Positions 28,310-36,857 of a stretch of DNA of 64,000 bases are shown in pieces. A program made the position numbers and the translations under genes. The notes below the pieces were generated by a model. The model was not told where the DNA came from. It saw only the letters and a list, made by a program, of their open reading frames with translations, and did no database searches. How positions within the stretch are numbered: position 1 is the first letter of the stretch; every line of letters begins with the position of its first letter. Origin of the DNA: a candidate division KSB1 bacterium (GTDB lineage: Bacteria > Zhuqueibacterota > Zhuqueibacteria > Thermofontimicrobiales > Thermofontimicrobiaceae); the NCBI GenBank assembly GCA_034506395.1, contig JAPDPQ010000019.1, forward strand, positions 1-64,000, in the 5' to 3' direction.

Positions 28310-28931
28310 CGCTGCGGGTCACTTCATCCAGGTCGGCGATTCTCTCAACAACCTTTTCATCAACTTCATCGCTATAAAGCGGCAGTTCCTCCTGCCCACT
28401 TCCCAGGAGCTCCTCGATCTCCTTTGGTCGCGGGAGATCAGCAATGCTATTGATGCCAAAATATTGGAGGAATTCCTGCGTGGTACTGTACAGCAGCGCA
28501 TGACCGATTTGATCCGAGCGTCCTGAGATATAAATGAGATTTCGCTCCAACAAATTTTTCACCACACCGTCGGAATTGACGCCACGAATAGCATCAATTT
28601 CGGGACGGCTGATTGGCTGCTTGAACGCAATAATAGCTAGCGTCTCCAGCGCTGCCCGCGAAAGCTTTGAGCGGGTACGGCCTTTGTAATATTGCTTGAT
28701 GTATTGGGCATAATCACTGCGAGTGATAAATTGATATCCTCCAGCTAATCGGGCAATCTTGAACGCATGCCCATGTTGATCATATTCTTCATTGAGCTGA
28801 GCAACGATCGTCTCGATATCGGTCGTTTCTAACTCGGAAATAACGCTTTTGATGCGCTGCTCTGTAATCGGCGTATCTGATGCAAAGATCAACGCTTCAA
28901 CAATAGGCTTTAGTTCCTTATATGCTATCAC
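28293..28931 (-). CDS. scpB: Segregation and condensation protein B
   Basis: 212 residues. Winged-helix subunit of the SMC-ScpAB condensin that organises and segregates the chromosome. Typical segments: LKPIVEALIFASDTPIT, YQFITRSDYAQYIK, LSRAALETLAIIAFKQPISR and IRGVNSDGVVKNLLERNLI. The acidic C-terminal tail after about 175 is variable in the family. The start overlaps the end of scpA by 14 nt. Confidence 0.94.
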   Translation of the reverse strand: MIAYKELKPIVEALIFASDTPITEQRIKSVISELETTDIETIVAQLNEEYDQHGHAFKIARLAGGYQFITRSDYAQYIKQYYKGRTRSKLSRAALETLAIIAFKQPISRPEIDAIRGVNSDGVVKNLLERNLIYISGRSDQIGHALLYSTTQEFLQYFGINSIADLPRPKEIEELLGSGQEELPLYSDEVDEKVVERIADLDEVTRSDDETE

Positions 28932-29637
28932 GCTTCCTCGCTATCCAGATCTCTCCAAAGGTCTTGGATTGTCTGACCAGCAACTCCCCCCGCTTGATCA
29001 GCTCCAATAACGCGATGAAAGTGACCACCAGCACAATTCGGTCGTGTTGATGCGCCACCAGATCAAAAAAAGTGATCGGTTTGCCGTTTTCCAATCGTTT
29101 CAAAATGTATTCGATCTGCTCTTCCAGGCTGATCTGAATAATTTCCACATGGTGAAAACCTGGTTTAGGCATCCGGTCTAATACTTGTTTGAAAGCGCTG
29201 ATCAACGAAAACAGGGTCACATCTTCGGTTAATTCGATCCCAGTCTCTTGTACGACTTCTTCGTAATGCCCTCGAGGAAATACATGGCTTTGAGCTTCCT
29301 CCAGATCTGCCAGCTTCGTTGCCAATTCTTTGAATCGCTTGTATTCCAGCAAGCGAGTTACCAGTTCCAAGCGAGGATCAACGACCTCCTCTTCGTCCTC
29401 AGTCTGCGGCCTCGGGAGCAACATCTTGGCTTTGATGCGGATCAAAGTGGCAGCCAACAAAATAAATTCACTGGCGCTTTCAAGATCGAGCAATTTGATG
29501 ATTTCAACATATTCCAAATACTGAGCGGTGATCTCAGCGATCGGAATATCGTATATGTCCACCTCATTTTTTTTTATCAAAAATAGCAGCAGGTCTAATG
29601 GCCCTTCAAAATTGTCCAATTTTACACGGTATGCCAT
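28918..29637 (-). CDS. scpA: Segregation and condensation protein A
   Basis: 239 residues. Kleisin subunit that bridges the SMC heads and binds ScpB. The N-terminal motif DNFEGPLDLLLFLIKKNEVD and IYDIPIAEITAQYLEY are characteristic; the C-terminal winged helix (TFIALLELIKRGELLVRQ) contacts the SMC head. It begins 2 nt after the trpS stop and overlaps scpB. Confidence 0.95.
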   Translation of the reverse strand: MAYRVKLDNFEGPLDLLLFLIKKNEVDIYDIPIAEITAQYLEYVEIIKLLDLESASEFILLAATLIRIKAKMLLPRPQTEDEEEVVDPRLELVTRLLEYKRFKELATKLADLEEAQSHVFPRGHYEEVVQETGIELTEDVTLFSLISAFKQVLDRMPKPGFHHVEIIQISLEEQIEYILKRLENGKPITFFDLVAHQHDRIVLVVTFIALLELIKRGELLVRQSKTFGEIWIARKRDSI

Positions 29638-29639
29638 TG

Positions 29640-30617
29640 CTATCCGATTTTCATTACTTGGTGGACCTGTGCCATGGTCTCACTGGCAACCCGCTGGGCA
29701 ACAGTGTTTCCATGAGCGATAATTTCCTTAATCTCTCCGAGATGCTGCTCGTAGTAGCTGCGCTTCTCCCGAAATGGCTCAAGGTAGCGGCTGAGCTTAT
29801 TGGCTAAGTTTTTTTTACAATCCACACAACCCAGCGCTCCGCTGCGGCAATCTCGTTCGATCTCCGGCACCTCTGCTGGATTGAACTTGCGATGATAGGT
29901 AAAGACATTGCAGATCTCTGGCCGTCCCGGATCGCCGCGGCGGATTTTCAACGGATCGGTGATGGCCTGCTTGACCTTGGTCAAGATCTGTTCTGGCGAA
30001 TCGGACAACAAAATGGTGTTGCCCAAGGATTTGCTCATCTTGCGACCGTCCAATCCCGGCAAACGGCTGAACTCGGTCACTCGTCCCGAGGGAACGATGA
30101 ACACCTCGCCATAAGTGGCATTAAACTTTCGCGCGATTTCCCGCGTGAGCTCGATGTGGGGTAATTGATCTTCCCCAACTGGTACCAAATGCGCCTTGTA
30201 AAGCAGGATATCGGCAGCTTGAAGCACGGGATAGCCCAAATGACCATAGCTCATATTGTTTTCCAGCCCCAGATCGCGCGCCTGTTCCTTCACAGTTGGA
30301 TTTCGTTCCAGTCGCGGCACTGTTACCAGCATCGAAAAGATCAAATGGAGCTCCGCATGTTCTTTGATTTTGGACTGCACGAAAATCGGGCTTTTTTCCG
30401 GATCAATTCCTGCGCTGAGCCAATCTATCACCATCTCAATGGTATTGCGCTCGATGTCTGAAGTGTCCAGATTGGTGGTCAATAAATGCCAATCGGCCAC
30501 GAGATGAAAGTTTTCATATTCATTTTGTAAACTCACCCAATTTTCTAACGCGCCCACGTAATTGCCCAAATGAAGTTTCCCCGTGGGCCGCATTCCGCTT
30601 AAAATCCGCTTTTTCAT
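29640..30617 (-). CDS. trpS: Tryptophanyl-tRNA synthetase, apparent iron-sulfur type
   Basis: 325 residues. Class I synthetase charging tRNA-Trp. The HIGH-type motif is GKLHLGNYVGA (13-23) and the KMSKS loop is GRKMSKSLGN (191-200). Four cysteines C236, C257, C264 and C267 form a C-x20-C-x6-C-x2-C array (GCVDCKKNL) close to the 4Fe-4S site known from Thermotoga maritima TrpRS; cluster binding here is inferred. First gene of the tight trpS-scpA-scpB-rluB-cmk run; scpA begins 2 nt downstream. The start MKKRILSGMRPTG matches the family start. Confidence 0.95.
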   Translation of the reverse strand: MKKRILSGMRPTGKLHLGNYVGALENWVSLQNEYENFHLVADWHLLTTNLDTSDIERNTIEMVIDWLSAGIDPEKSPIFVQSKIKEHAELHLIFSMLVTVPRLERNPTVKEQARDLGLENNMSYGHLGYPVLQAADILLYKAHLVPVGEDQLPHIELTREIARKFNATYGEVFIVPSGRVTEFSRLPGLDGRKMSKSLGNTILLSDSPEQILTKVKQAITDPLKIRRGDPGRPEICNVFTYHRKFNPAEVPEIERDCRSGALGCVDCKKNLANKLSRYLEPFREKRSYYEQHLGEIKEIIAHGNTVAQRVASETMAQVHQVMKIG

Positions 30618-30744
30618 CCAGGTCGTTCTCCCAAAATCCAGCCAAAACTTGGCAGCGGGAGCATCCCACTGATCTCAACGCAGCAATCAGTGGAGTTCTG
30701 CTACCAAAGATTTGACTATATGGTTGATGCAGTGATTGCAGTTG

Positions 30745-31275
30745 TCAATTCATATAAAGATAGGGCTTCCAGCGATGATCGATGTTGCCAACATAATAGC
30801 GGATGAAGAACAGATAATTTGGGCGCTGCGGTTTTTTGGCCAATCGCATCCCAGCCTCTTCAGGCGTCCGATTGCCTTTTTTATTGTTACATTTAACACA
30901 GGCACAAACCAAATTTTCCCAACTATCTTCGCCGCCCCGGACCTTTGGAATGACATGATCGATGGTCACCGGCCCGGATCGCGTCCCACAATATTGGCAC
31001 TGATGGTTATCCCGTTTAATAATGTTCTTCCGCGAAAGGATAATCCGTTTCCGCGGCACATTGATGAAACGAGTCAACCGAACGATGCTGGGCAGCGGAT
31101 AGCGGTCGCGAACCGAGTTAATATATCCATCATTCTGCTCGACCAGCTCCGCCTTGCCGAGAAAGATCAAAATAATGGCCTTCTTCACATTTGTGATGGT
31201 CATCGGCTCATAATTTTGATTCAGCACCAACACATGTGAGTGTATCATATCCATTTCAACGACATCTAATTCCAT
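30745..31275 (-). CDS. HNH endonuclease family protein
   Basis: 176 residues. HNH nuclease fold with zinc pairs C93-x2-C96 (CQYCG) and C126-x2-C129 (CVKC) and the core TIDHVIPKVRGG (D106, H107) and ENLVCACVKCNNKKG (N121, N130). The N-terminal part (HVLVLNQNYEPMTITNVKKA) is typical of a widespread stand-alone chromosomal HNH group of unknown function. Possible starts at 31275, 31254 or 31248; the family begins near VLVLNQNYEP, so a later start is possible. Located 127 nt upstream of trpS on the same strand and may share its transcript. No restriction or toxin partner is visible. Confidence 0.85.
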   Translation of the reverse strand: MELDVVEMDMIHSHVLVLNQNYEPMTITNVKKAIILIFLGKAELVEQNDGYINSVRDRYPLPSIVRLTRFINVPRKRIILSRKNIIKRDNHQCQYCGTRSGPVTIDHVIPKVRGGEDSWENLVCACVKCNNKKGNRTPEEAGMRLAKKPQRPNYLFFIRYYVGNIDHRWKPYLYMN

Positions 31276-31298
31276 CGCGATTCTGTTTGTTGTCTCTC

Positions 31299-31327
31299 AA
31301 TTTAAGCAAAATTTTCCTCAGAATCAA
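31299..31327 (-). promoter_or_regulatory. Candidate promoter for HNH and perhaps the trpS-rpsA operon
   Basis: Minus strand TTGATT, 17 nt, TAAATT, about 24 nt before the first possible HNH start codon. Confidence 0.45.
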
Positions 31328-31720
31328 GCGAATTCTCTTTCTGCCCCCTCTCAAAATTGGACGACCTCACGCTGAGGCAGAATGATCATGACCAAATCTG
31401 ATAAGGTTGACCATGTTCGTTGATTTAAAATCTCATTTAGCAATCAAATCGCTCTAATGTTGAAAATTCGGCCCCATCCATGCAAGATCATCGGCCGCGA
31501 TGCGAATCTTCGGCTGAGATGCGAGCTGCATCTCCTCGATGCATTGATGACCCTATCTGCCATCAACGTCTCCCGATCGGTTGCGAATCTTAGCTCATTC
31601 ATGCTATCGATCGGTTGGAACCACTGAGCTTGTAATGCCGCTTAGCAGCTAACAGGCAATTGGGGCTCTCCAAATTCGCCACTGACGATCTTTCAATTGA
31701 GCGATCCGGTCCCTGATGGG
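31328..31720. other. Non-coding stretch, nothing firm
   Basis: About 390 bp, richer in GC than other gaps and with several GATGCGA words and a small dyad (GAGATGCAGCTCGCATCTC on the minus strand) near 31513-31532. No open frame or recognised RNA. Confidence 0.4.
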
Positions 31721-31885
31721 CTAAAATTTTTCAGCCTCATCGATCAGCATGATGGGAATATCATCCTTGATATGGTATTTCAAGCGGCACGCATGACAAA
31801 TTAATTTTTCATTCTTCTGATCGTATTCCAACTCGCCCTTACATTTCGGGCAGGCAATAATATCTAACAGTTCCTTCTTCAGCAT
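31721..31885 (-). CDS. Trm112 family protein
   Basis: 54 residues from ATG 31885, with AAGGAG 9 nt upstream. Small zinc-ribbon protein: CPKC near the N-terminus and CHAC in the middle give four zinc ligands, and the sequence MLKKELLDIIACPKCKGEL is the family signature (YcaR/Trm112). In other organisms it activates methyltransferases; in bacteria its role is poorly known. It lies about 190 nt after accA on the same strand. Confidence 0.88.
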   Translation of the reverse strand: MLKKELLDIIACPKCKGELEYDQKNEKLICHACRLKYHIKDDIPIMLIDEAEKF

Positions 31886-32077
31886 GACCTTGTGCTCCTT
31901 ATTGACTAACGTCCCAACACGACACCCAATTTCATATGTTCTACTCGCATGAAGTCTCAATTACATTTTTATATTGATCAAACATTCCGCTGGTGGTAGC
32001 AAAACAGTTCAAAGCCCCCCGTTTATTAAAACAAAACGCAATCGCATCAGAAAGTTGGTTTGCTAACCAGCATTTCA

Positions 32078-33037
32078 TTAGGTTTCGGTATAAAAGCCCA
32101 TCCGGCCAAATTTTTCAACGCGGTTTCGGATCAATTCATCGATTGGAATTTGCTTTAGTTCCTTCAATTCTCGCAAAATCGTCTCTTTTAAGATCTCAGC
32201 CGCTTTGTCGACATTCCGATGCGCACCGCCTGGGGGTTCAGGGATGATGGCATCGAGAATTTTCATCTCCAATAAATCAGCCGAAGTAACTTTCATGGCT
32301 TCAGCCGCAAGATTGGCCCTAGCACTATCGCGCCACAAAATCGCCGCACATCCCTCTGGGGAAATCACGGAATACCAGCCATTCTCCATCATCAATAGCC
32401 GATCCCCAACGCCAATGCCCAAAGCTCCACCACTGGCACCTTCACCAATGACAATCACCAGGATTGGCACGGGCAAATGGGACATCTCGAATAAATTCCG
32501 GGCAATAGCCTCTGCTTGTCCTCGCTCCTCGGCGCCAATTCCAGGATATGCCCCGGGTGTGTCGATAAGGCTGATGATCGGCCGCTTAAATTTGGCGCCG
32601 AGCTTCATAACTCGCAGCGCCTTTCGATAGCCCTCAGGGTGAGGGCTTCCAAAGTTACGATACAATTTCTCCTTGGTCGTACGACCCTTTTGTTGGCCAA
32701 TTATCACCACTGGTTCATCATCGATCTCGGCCAAACCGGCCACGATTGCAGGATCATCCCCAAAAGCCCGATCACCGTGCAATTCAATGAAATAGTTGGT
32801 GATCCGTTCGATATAATCGAGCGAATAAGGCCGCTGCGGATGTCGGGCTAATTGGACCCGTTGCCAACGCGTCAGCTTCGAATAGATCTCACCGCTGAGC
32901 TTTTGCGCTTTTTCTTCTAGCTTGGCGATTTCTTCCGAGACTTCTTGGTCGTAAATCACCGCATAAGACTTTAGCTCTGCGATTCGCTTCTCCAATTCCA
33001 CCAGGGGACGTTCGAATTCTAATGTGTAGCGTTCCAT
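32078..33037 (-). CDS. accA: Acetyl-CoA carboxylase carboxyltransferase subunit alpha
   Basis: 319 residues. With AccD it transfers the carboxyl group from biotin to acetyl-CoA, giving malonyl-CoA, the first step of fatty acid synthesis. Landmarks: RHPQRPYSLDYIERI, FIELHGDRAFGDDPAIV, GQQKGRTTKEKLYRNFG, PIISLIDTPGAYPGIGAEERGQ, and the oxyanion glycine region GEGASGGALGIG. Starts 2 nt after the stop of the upstream GT2 fusion gene, so translation is probably coupled. accD is not in the window. Confidence 0.96.
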   Translation of the reverse strand: MERYTLEFERPLVELEKRIAELKSYAVIYDQEVSEEIAKLEEKAQKLSGEIYSKLTRWQRVQLARHPQRPYSLDYIERITNYFIELHGDRAFGDDPAIVAGLAEIDDEPVVIIGQQKGRTTKEKLYRNFGSPHPEGYRKALRVMKLGAKFKRPIISLIDTPGAYPGIGAEERGQAEAIARNLFEMSHLPVPILVIVIGEGASGGALGIGVGDRLLMMENGWYSVISPEGCAAILWRDSARANLAAEAMKVTSADLLEMKILDAIIPEPPGGAHRNVDKAAEILKETILRELKELKQIPIDELIRNRVEKFGRMGFYTET

Positions 33038-33039
33038 AG

Positions 33040-35112
33040 TTATATCTTCACAATCGTTCTGAAAATGATTTCTAAATCTAATAACAACGAATAATTTTTC
33101 GCATAATAGAGTTCGTAGTTTGCTCGAATATCATTTGCGGATTCGTCCAATCGATTTATCTCTCCAACACCAATCAAGCCAGGTTTTAAGTTTAGCCACG
33201 GGTGCGGGGCATTGGACTCATTGACAGGTATGATCTCACTGCCCACCAAACTCAATTTGCCCATCAATACATACCACCAATAAGGCAAGCGCCTCTGTCG
33301 TTCCGTCAACTCGTTGTGAACCAATTGGCAAATCTTGAGCCGATTCCCATTGGCGCTATAGATCTGTTGCTGTTCAAGGCGTGCCTGCTTCAACCATCGC
33401 AACCAAAGCATCTCAGGGAATACAATCATCAGCATCGCGCTTGAAACAATGATATCTAACAAGCGCTTAAAAAAAAGATTGATTGGCCGATTCAATTGAT
33501 ACTCGATATCCATCAACGGTAGATCGCCAATATACTCCAGCGAAGCTTTCCCGATGATCACATCCATGCTACTGGGAACCATTTTGAAATTTAGCGGCCT
33601 TCTGCCAGCGTGGGCAATGATCTGCAGGATCTGATCATACGAGATTTGTTCGGTGGAAAAAATAATTTCCTGGGCCTTGGTTTGTTGTACGATGCTATCA
33701 AAGTATTGTAGATTTCCCCATATCGGTATCGAGCTATCACCAGAAGGGGCGCCGTCAGGAGCTATAATGCCACAAATTTCATATCCCGCATCAATTCGGA
33801 TCCGAAGCTTATTGGCAATTTTCAATCCTGAAGCCACTGGAGCAATGATCAACGTCCGTCGGCCTAATATAGATTTCCCTGAAAAACGTTTTACTGCGGC
33901 GATCGGCAACCGAGATAATAACTTTAGCGCCAGACGCCAGCCAGCTAAAAATATCACATTCAATGTGCCAGCGATCAACACCACTGCCCGCGAGAAAGCG
34001 TATTGATTGAAAAAAAAGGTCAATGATGCGTTCATTACTAGACCCACCATCACCCCATAGCTAGCGCGGAATGCCGAAAACTTTTTTCGGCCATAAGCCC
34101 CGGCCATCGCAAGCGAAAGCATCCAAATTGTCCCATAAACGATCATTACGATCCAGTAGGATCGCAGATGCCTGCCAATGGTATGAAATCGGATTTCGAT
34201 AGCCAGAAGCATGGCAATCTGAATGAGAACCAGGTCAATAATCCCTGGGGCTAAACGACGAAAAGCGCGGGCAGCAAAGCTAATCCCAGCGCGCAACCAG
34301 ATGCCCACCATCAAAAACCACTGCGGAACATGCCAATAGCGATGTTGATAATGCTTTTCGACAAACAACTTCATGGCTCGATAGAACTGAAGGGTCAAGT
34401 CCACCGTACTGTTCTTCGAGCTTTCCCCCTTGAAATGAATGATTTTGGTGGTTGGCAAATAGTATATTTTCCAGCCCGCCTGACGAATACGATAGCACCA
34501 GTCCAAGTCCTCGCCATACATGAAGAACGATTCGTCCAATAACCCAATTCGCTTTACGACTTCGGCGCGAAAGAACATGAATGACCCAGAGATTGCCTCT
34601 ACTTCATAGGTCTCATCTGGATCAAGATAGGTTAAATTATAACGGCCGAATAGTCGGGATCGAGGGAATAGCCGGCTCAAACCAGAAATTTTCGTAAAAG
34701 CCACCCACGGCGTGGGAAAACTCCGACGACATGGAAGCTGCAAGCTCCCGTCCGGGTTCAAAATCTTGCAGCCCACCATTCCGCATTCGGGATGAGCTTT
34801 TAAAAAGTTCAGGATGACCTCGAAAGTATCCTCCTGAACAATAGTATCGGGATTGATCAATAAAATATGATCACCCTGGGCTTGGCGAATCGCCTGATTG
34901 TTGGCACGGGCAAATCCCACATTCTCAACATTCGCGATCAGCTTGACATCCGGAAACTTCTGTCGAACCAGCTCTACACTGCCATCGCTTGAGGCGTTGT
35001 CCACAACTATGATTTCTGCTTTAACATTGCGACATGCTTTCTTGATCGATCTTAAGGATTGCTCGAGGAACTCCTTAACATTAAAATTAACGATGATGAC
35101 CGATAAATCCAT
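33040..35112 (-). CDS. GT2 glycosyltransferase fused to a polyprenyl-phosphate sugar-transferase-like domain
   Basis: 690 residues. Residues 1-250 are a GT2 domain (SVIIVNFN, VVDNASSDGS 37-46, LLINPDT 84-90, EDLDWCYRI). From about 270 to 410 are several membrane helices, then a CoA-binding-like Rossmann region (about 425-530) as in WbaP/WcaJ-type initiating transferases. The C-terminus keeps FFKRLLDIIVSSAMLM and YVLMGKLSLVGSE, as in the bacterial sugar transferase family, but the usual KFRSM segment and the catalytic Asp-Glu region between them are missing or shortened. The second half may therefore be catalytically inactive and serve as a membrane scaffold. Expected role in surface polysaccharide synthesis. 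First gene of a unit with accA. Confidence 0.8.
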   Translation of the reverse strand: MDLSVIIVNFNVKEFLEQSLRSIKKACRNVKAEIIVVDNASSDGSVELVRQKFPDVKLIANVENVGFARANNQAIRQAQGDHILLINPDTIVQEDTFEVILNFLKAHPECGMVGCKILNPDGSLQLPCRRSFPTPWVAFTKISGLSRLFPRSRLFGRYNLTYLDPDETYEVEAISGSFMFFRAEVVKRIGLLDESFFMYGEDLDWCYRIRQAGWKIYYLPTTKIIHFKGESSKNSTVDLTLQFYRAMKLFVEKHYQHRYWHVPQWFLMVGIWLRAGISFAARAFRRLAPGIIDLVLIQIAMLLAIEIRFHTIGRHLRSYWIVMIVYGTIWMLSLAMAGAYGRKKFSAFRASYGVMVGLVMNASLTFFFNQYAFSRAVVLIAGTLNVIFLAGWRLALKLLSRLPIAAVKRFSGKSILGRRTLIIAPVASGLKIANKLRIRIDAGYEICGIIAPDGAPSGDSSIPIWGNLQYFDSIVQQTKAQEIIFSTEQISYDQILQIIAHAGRRPLNFKMVPSSMDVIIGKASLEYIGDLPLMDIEYQLNRPINLFFKRLLDIIVSSAMLMIVFPEMLWLRWLKQARLEQQQIYSANGNRLKICQLVHNELTERQRRLPYWWYVLMGKLSLVGSEIIPVNESNAPHPWLNLKPGLIGVGEINRLDESANDIRANYELYYAKNYSLLLDLEIIFRTIVKI

Positions 35113-35285
35113 CTGTGTATTCGCTTCAACCAGGTTGATCTTTTTTGCTTTTTATATCATTCCCCCTACCAAGGTCACTGCTGGCTCAGCACTCGCCAAT
35201 TCTTCGTTGTCTTTATATCCATGGATGAGCAACTGAAAAATCAATCCCATTGGATCGCATTGATCATCTCCAAAAAATGAAATGA

Positions 35286-35314
35286 AACATACTAAAATTT
35301 TCTATAATAGTCAA
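35286..35314 (-). promoter_or_regulatory. Promoter for the GT2-fusion / accA unit
   Basis: Minus strand TTGACT, 17 nt, TATGTT. It lies in the 339-bp gap 35113-35451, about 170 nt before the GT2 fusion start. The rest of the gap shows no gene. Confidence 0.5.
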
Positions 35315-35451
35315 GATTAAATTTTGCAGGCCAGTGTCGGTCATCTGACATGAAGAGAGGAGGGCCGGGGTGGTATCACATCATCACAAATTTATTACCA
35401 TAAACGATGGGGGATAATCACCATAAACAAGCAAAATCCAACGTGTGAGCC

Positions 35452-35925
35452 TTATCCTTTGTGATATTTTGTCCCCCGGATGATCGTAAAAGCGCGATAG
35501 AGCTGTTCGAGAAAGATCAAACGGATCATTTCATGCGTGAAAGTCATTTTCGAGAGGCTTAATACATATTTAGCAGACTTCAATACGGTATCCGCCAGTC
35601 CTAGCGCTCCGCCAATCACAAAACAAAGTGCTGCGGCGCTCTCGTTCATCTTTTTCTCAATGAAGCCAGCGAATTCGATGGAGCTTAGTTGCGTTCCTCG
35701 TTCGTCTAACGCAATGATCTGGTCGCATGGTCTCACCTGGTCAAGTATTCGCTCTGCTTCTTTGCACTTGGCAACTTGTTCATTGATGTTTTCTGTGAGT
35801 TTCTCAGCTTTCACAACCACTAGTTCGACCGGACAATAATGCGTTAAGCGATTGAGCATTTGTTGCTCTCCTTCATGCAGAAACGATTCTTTGGTTTTTC
35901 CTACCACGATAATTTTGATTTTCAT
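35452..35925 (-). CDS. rlmH: 23S rRNA (pseudouridine-1915 N3)-methyltransferase RlmH
   Basis: 157 residues. SPOUT-class methyltransferase that methylates pseudouridine 1915 of helix 69 using S-adenosylmethionine. The trefoil-knot SAM site is seen in FVIGGALGLAD and in the C-terminal signature SLSKMTFTHEMIRLIFLEQLYRAFTIIRG (read across two motifs). I use the second ATG (35925) because MKIKIIVVGKTKE matches the family start; ATG 35937 is also possible. Neither has a good ribosome binding site. It follows the cold-shock gene but is separated from it by a terminator. Confidence 0.92.
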   Translation of the reverse strand: MKIKIIVVGKTKESFLHEGEQQMLNRLTHYCPVELVVVKAEKLTENINEQVAKCKEAERILDQVRPCDQIIALDERGTQLSSIEFAGFIEKKMNESAAALCFVIGGALGLADTVLKSAKYVLSLSKMTFTHEMIRLIFLEQLYRAFTIIRGTKYHKG

Positions 35926-35961
35926 TGCTTGTTTCATCGATTGCTATGATAGGTTCATAAC

Positions 35962-35996
35962 AAAAAAGCCTCAACAAATCGATTGTTGAGGCTTTT
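35962..35996 (-). terminator. Intrinsic terminator of the cold-shock gene
   Basis: Minus strand GCCTCAACAA and TTGTTGAGGC form a 10-bp stem followed by six T. It ends the csp transcript just before rlmH. Confidence 0.85.
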
Positions 35997-36013
35997 CACA
36001 GTTCAGTAGATTT

Positions 36014-36214
36014 TTACTTCCTGATGACGTTTGTTGCCTGCAAACCTTTTTCAGTCTCTTGGACTTCAAACTCCACGGTTTCGCCCTGCTTCAAGGTTTT
36101 GTAGCCCTCGGCATTAATCGATTTGTAATGCACGAAAACGTCTCCTCCAGATTCACGCTGGATAAAGCCATAGCCTTTGGAAGCGTTAAACCACTTCACA
36201 GTTCCTCGTTCCAT
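36014..36214 (-). CDS. csp: Cold-shock protein (CspA family)
   Basis: 66-residue single-stranded nucleic acid-binding protein that acts as an RNA chaperone. RNP1 is KGYGFIQ and RNP2 is VFVHY; MERGTVKWFNASKGYGF is the classic start. I start at ATG 36214; the longer frame upstream lies in the leader. The promoter at 36353-36381 implies an untranslated leader of about 130 nt, as is usual for cold-regulated csp mRNAs. It has its own terminator, so it is a single-gene unit. Confidence 0.95.
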   Translation of the reverse strand: MERGTVKWFNASKGYGFIQRESGGDVFVHYKSINAEGYKTLKQGETVEFEVQETEKGLQATNVIRK

Positions 36215-36352
36215 GAAACTGACCCTTTTTAATAAATCAAAAGTTGAAGACCAATTTCTGGCTTTCCTTCTTCGAACTGCGAGGGGAGTTAACCCTTCAA
36301 ATGTTTCGGAGAGAAAAACGCCGAACTGGTACTTAGTGAATTGCAACAATAA

Positions 36353-36381
36353 AAGATATAATTAATTTTTCTAAAAGTCAA
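36353..36381 (-). promoter_or_regulatory. Promoter of the cold-shock gene
   Basis: Minus strand TTGACT, 17 nt, TATCTT, the same hexamers as the GWxTD gene promoter. It sets up a long structured-leader transcript for csp. Confidence 0.6.
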
Positions 36382-36857
36382 GTAATTTTTACTTAAAATA
36401 GTTGAATAACTCCGTTGCATCATCCCTAACAAGATTTATTAAATGAACTGCTGGATTGTAGTGTCGAAAAAATCCCCAGCGCGGAGCAATGCTTGAGATC
36501 TCTCTAGCTGTTTTTATTGGTGCGTGAACGAGAATTCAATTTATTGCCATTTCCACCGGCCAGTTGGCGGGAAAAAACTGGAAGTCTAATAATCGAACCA
36601 TAACCAGATTCCTCACTTCGTTCGGAATGTCATTTTTGATTCAAATTTGATGATTTTCGTCCAAGCATTATTTATATGGAATTTTTTCGACTCAATTCCA
36701 TGATTACAGATCCACATCGCAAAAAGATCCATCGGTTCGGTCTTGAGATCATTCATTACTGCGACAAATTAATTGGCTCATCAATCGATCTTGCTGAATG
36801 ATGCGCTTTGCGATTTGTGTCACTTTTCATTTGCCAAATCTCAAGGAGTCTGGCTCT
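36382..36857. other. Intergenic region with half of a family C repeat
   Basis: Near 36590-36640 is CAGATTCCTCACTTCG followed by TTCGGAATGTCATT, the right half of a family C element; the GCCAGTTGGCGGG fragment at about 36558 may be its decayed left part. The plus-strand open frame at 36773-37108 overlaps the aldo/keto reductase gene and is not believed. Confidence 0.45.

Noticed and set aside
30618..30744. Possible T-box or leader before trpS
   Set aside because: There are small hairpins, but no T-box bulge sequence or specifier-loop arrangement, and T-boxes are mainly found in Firmicutes.
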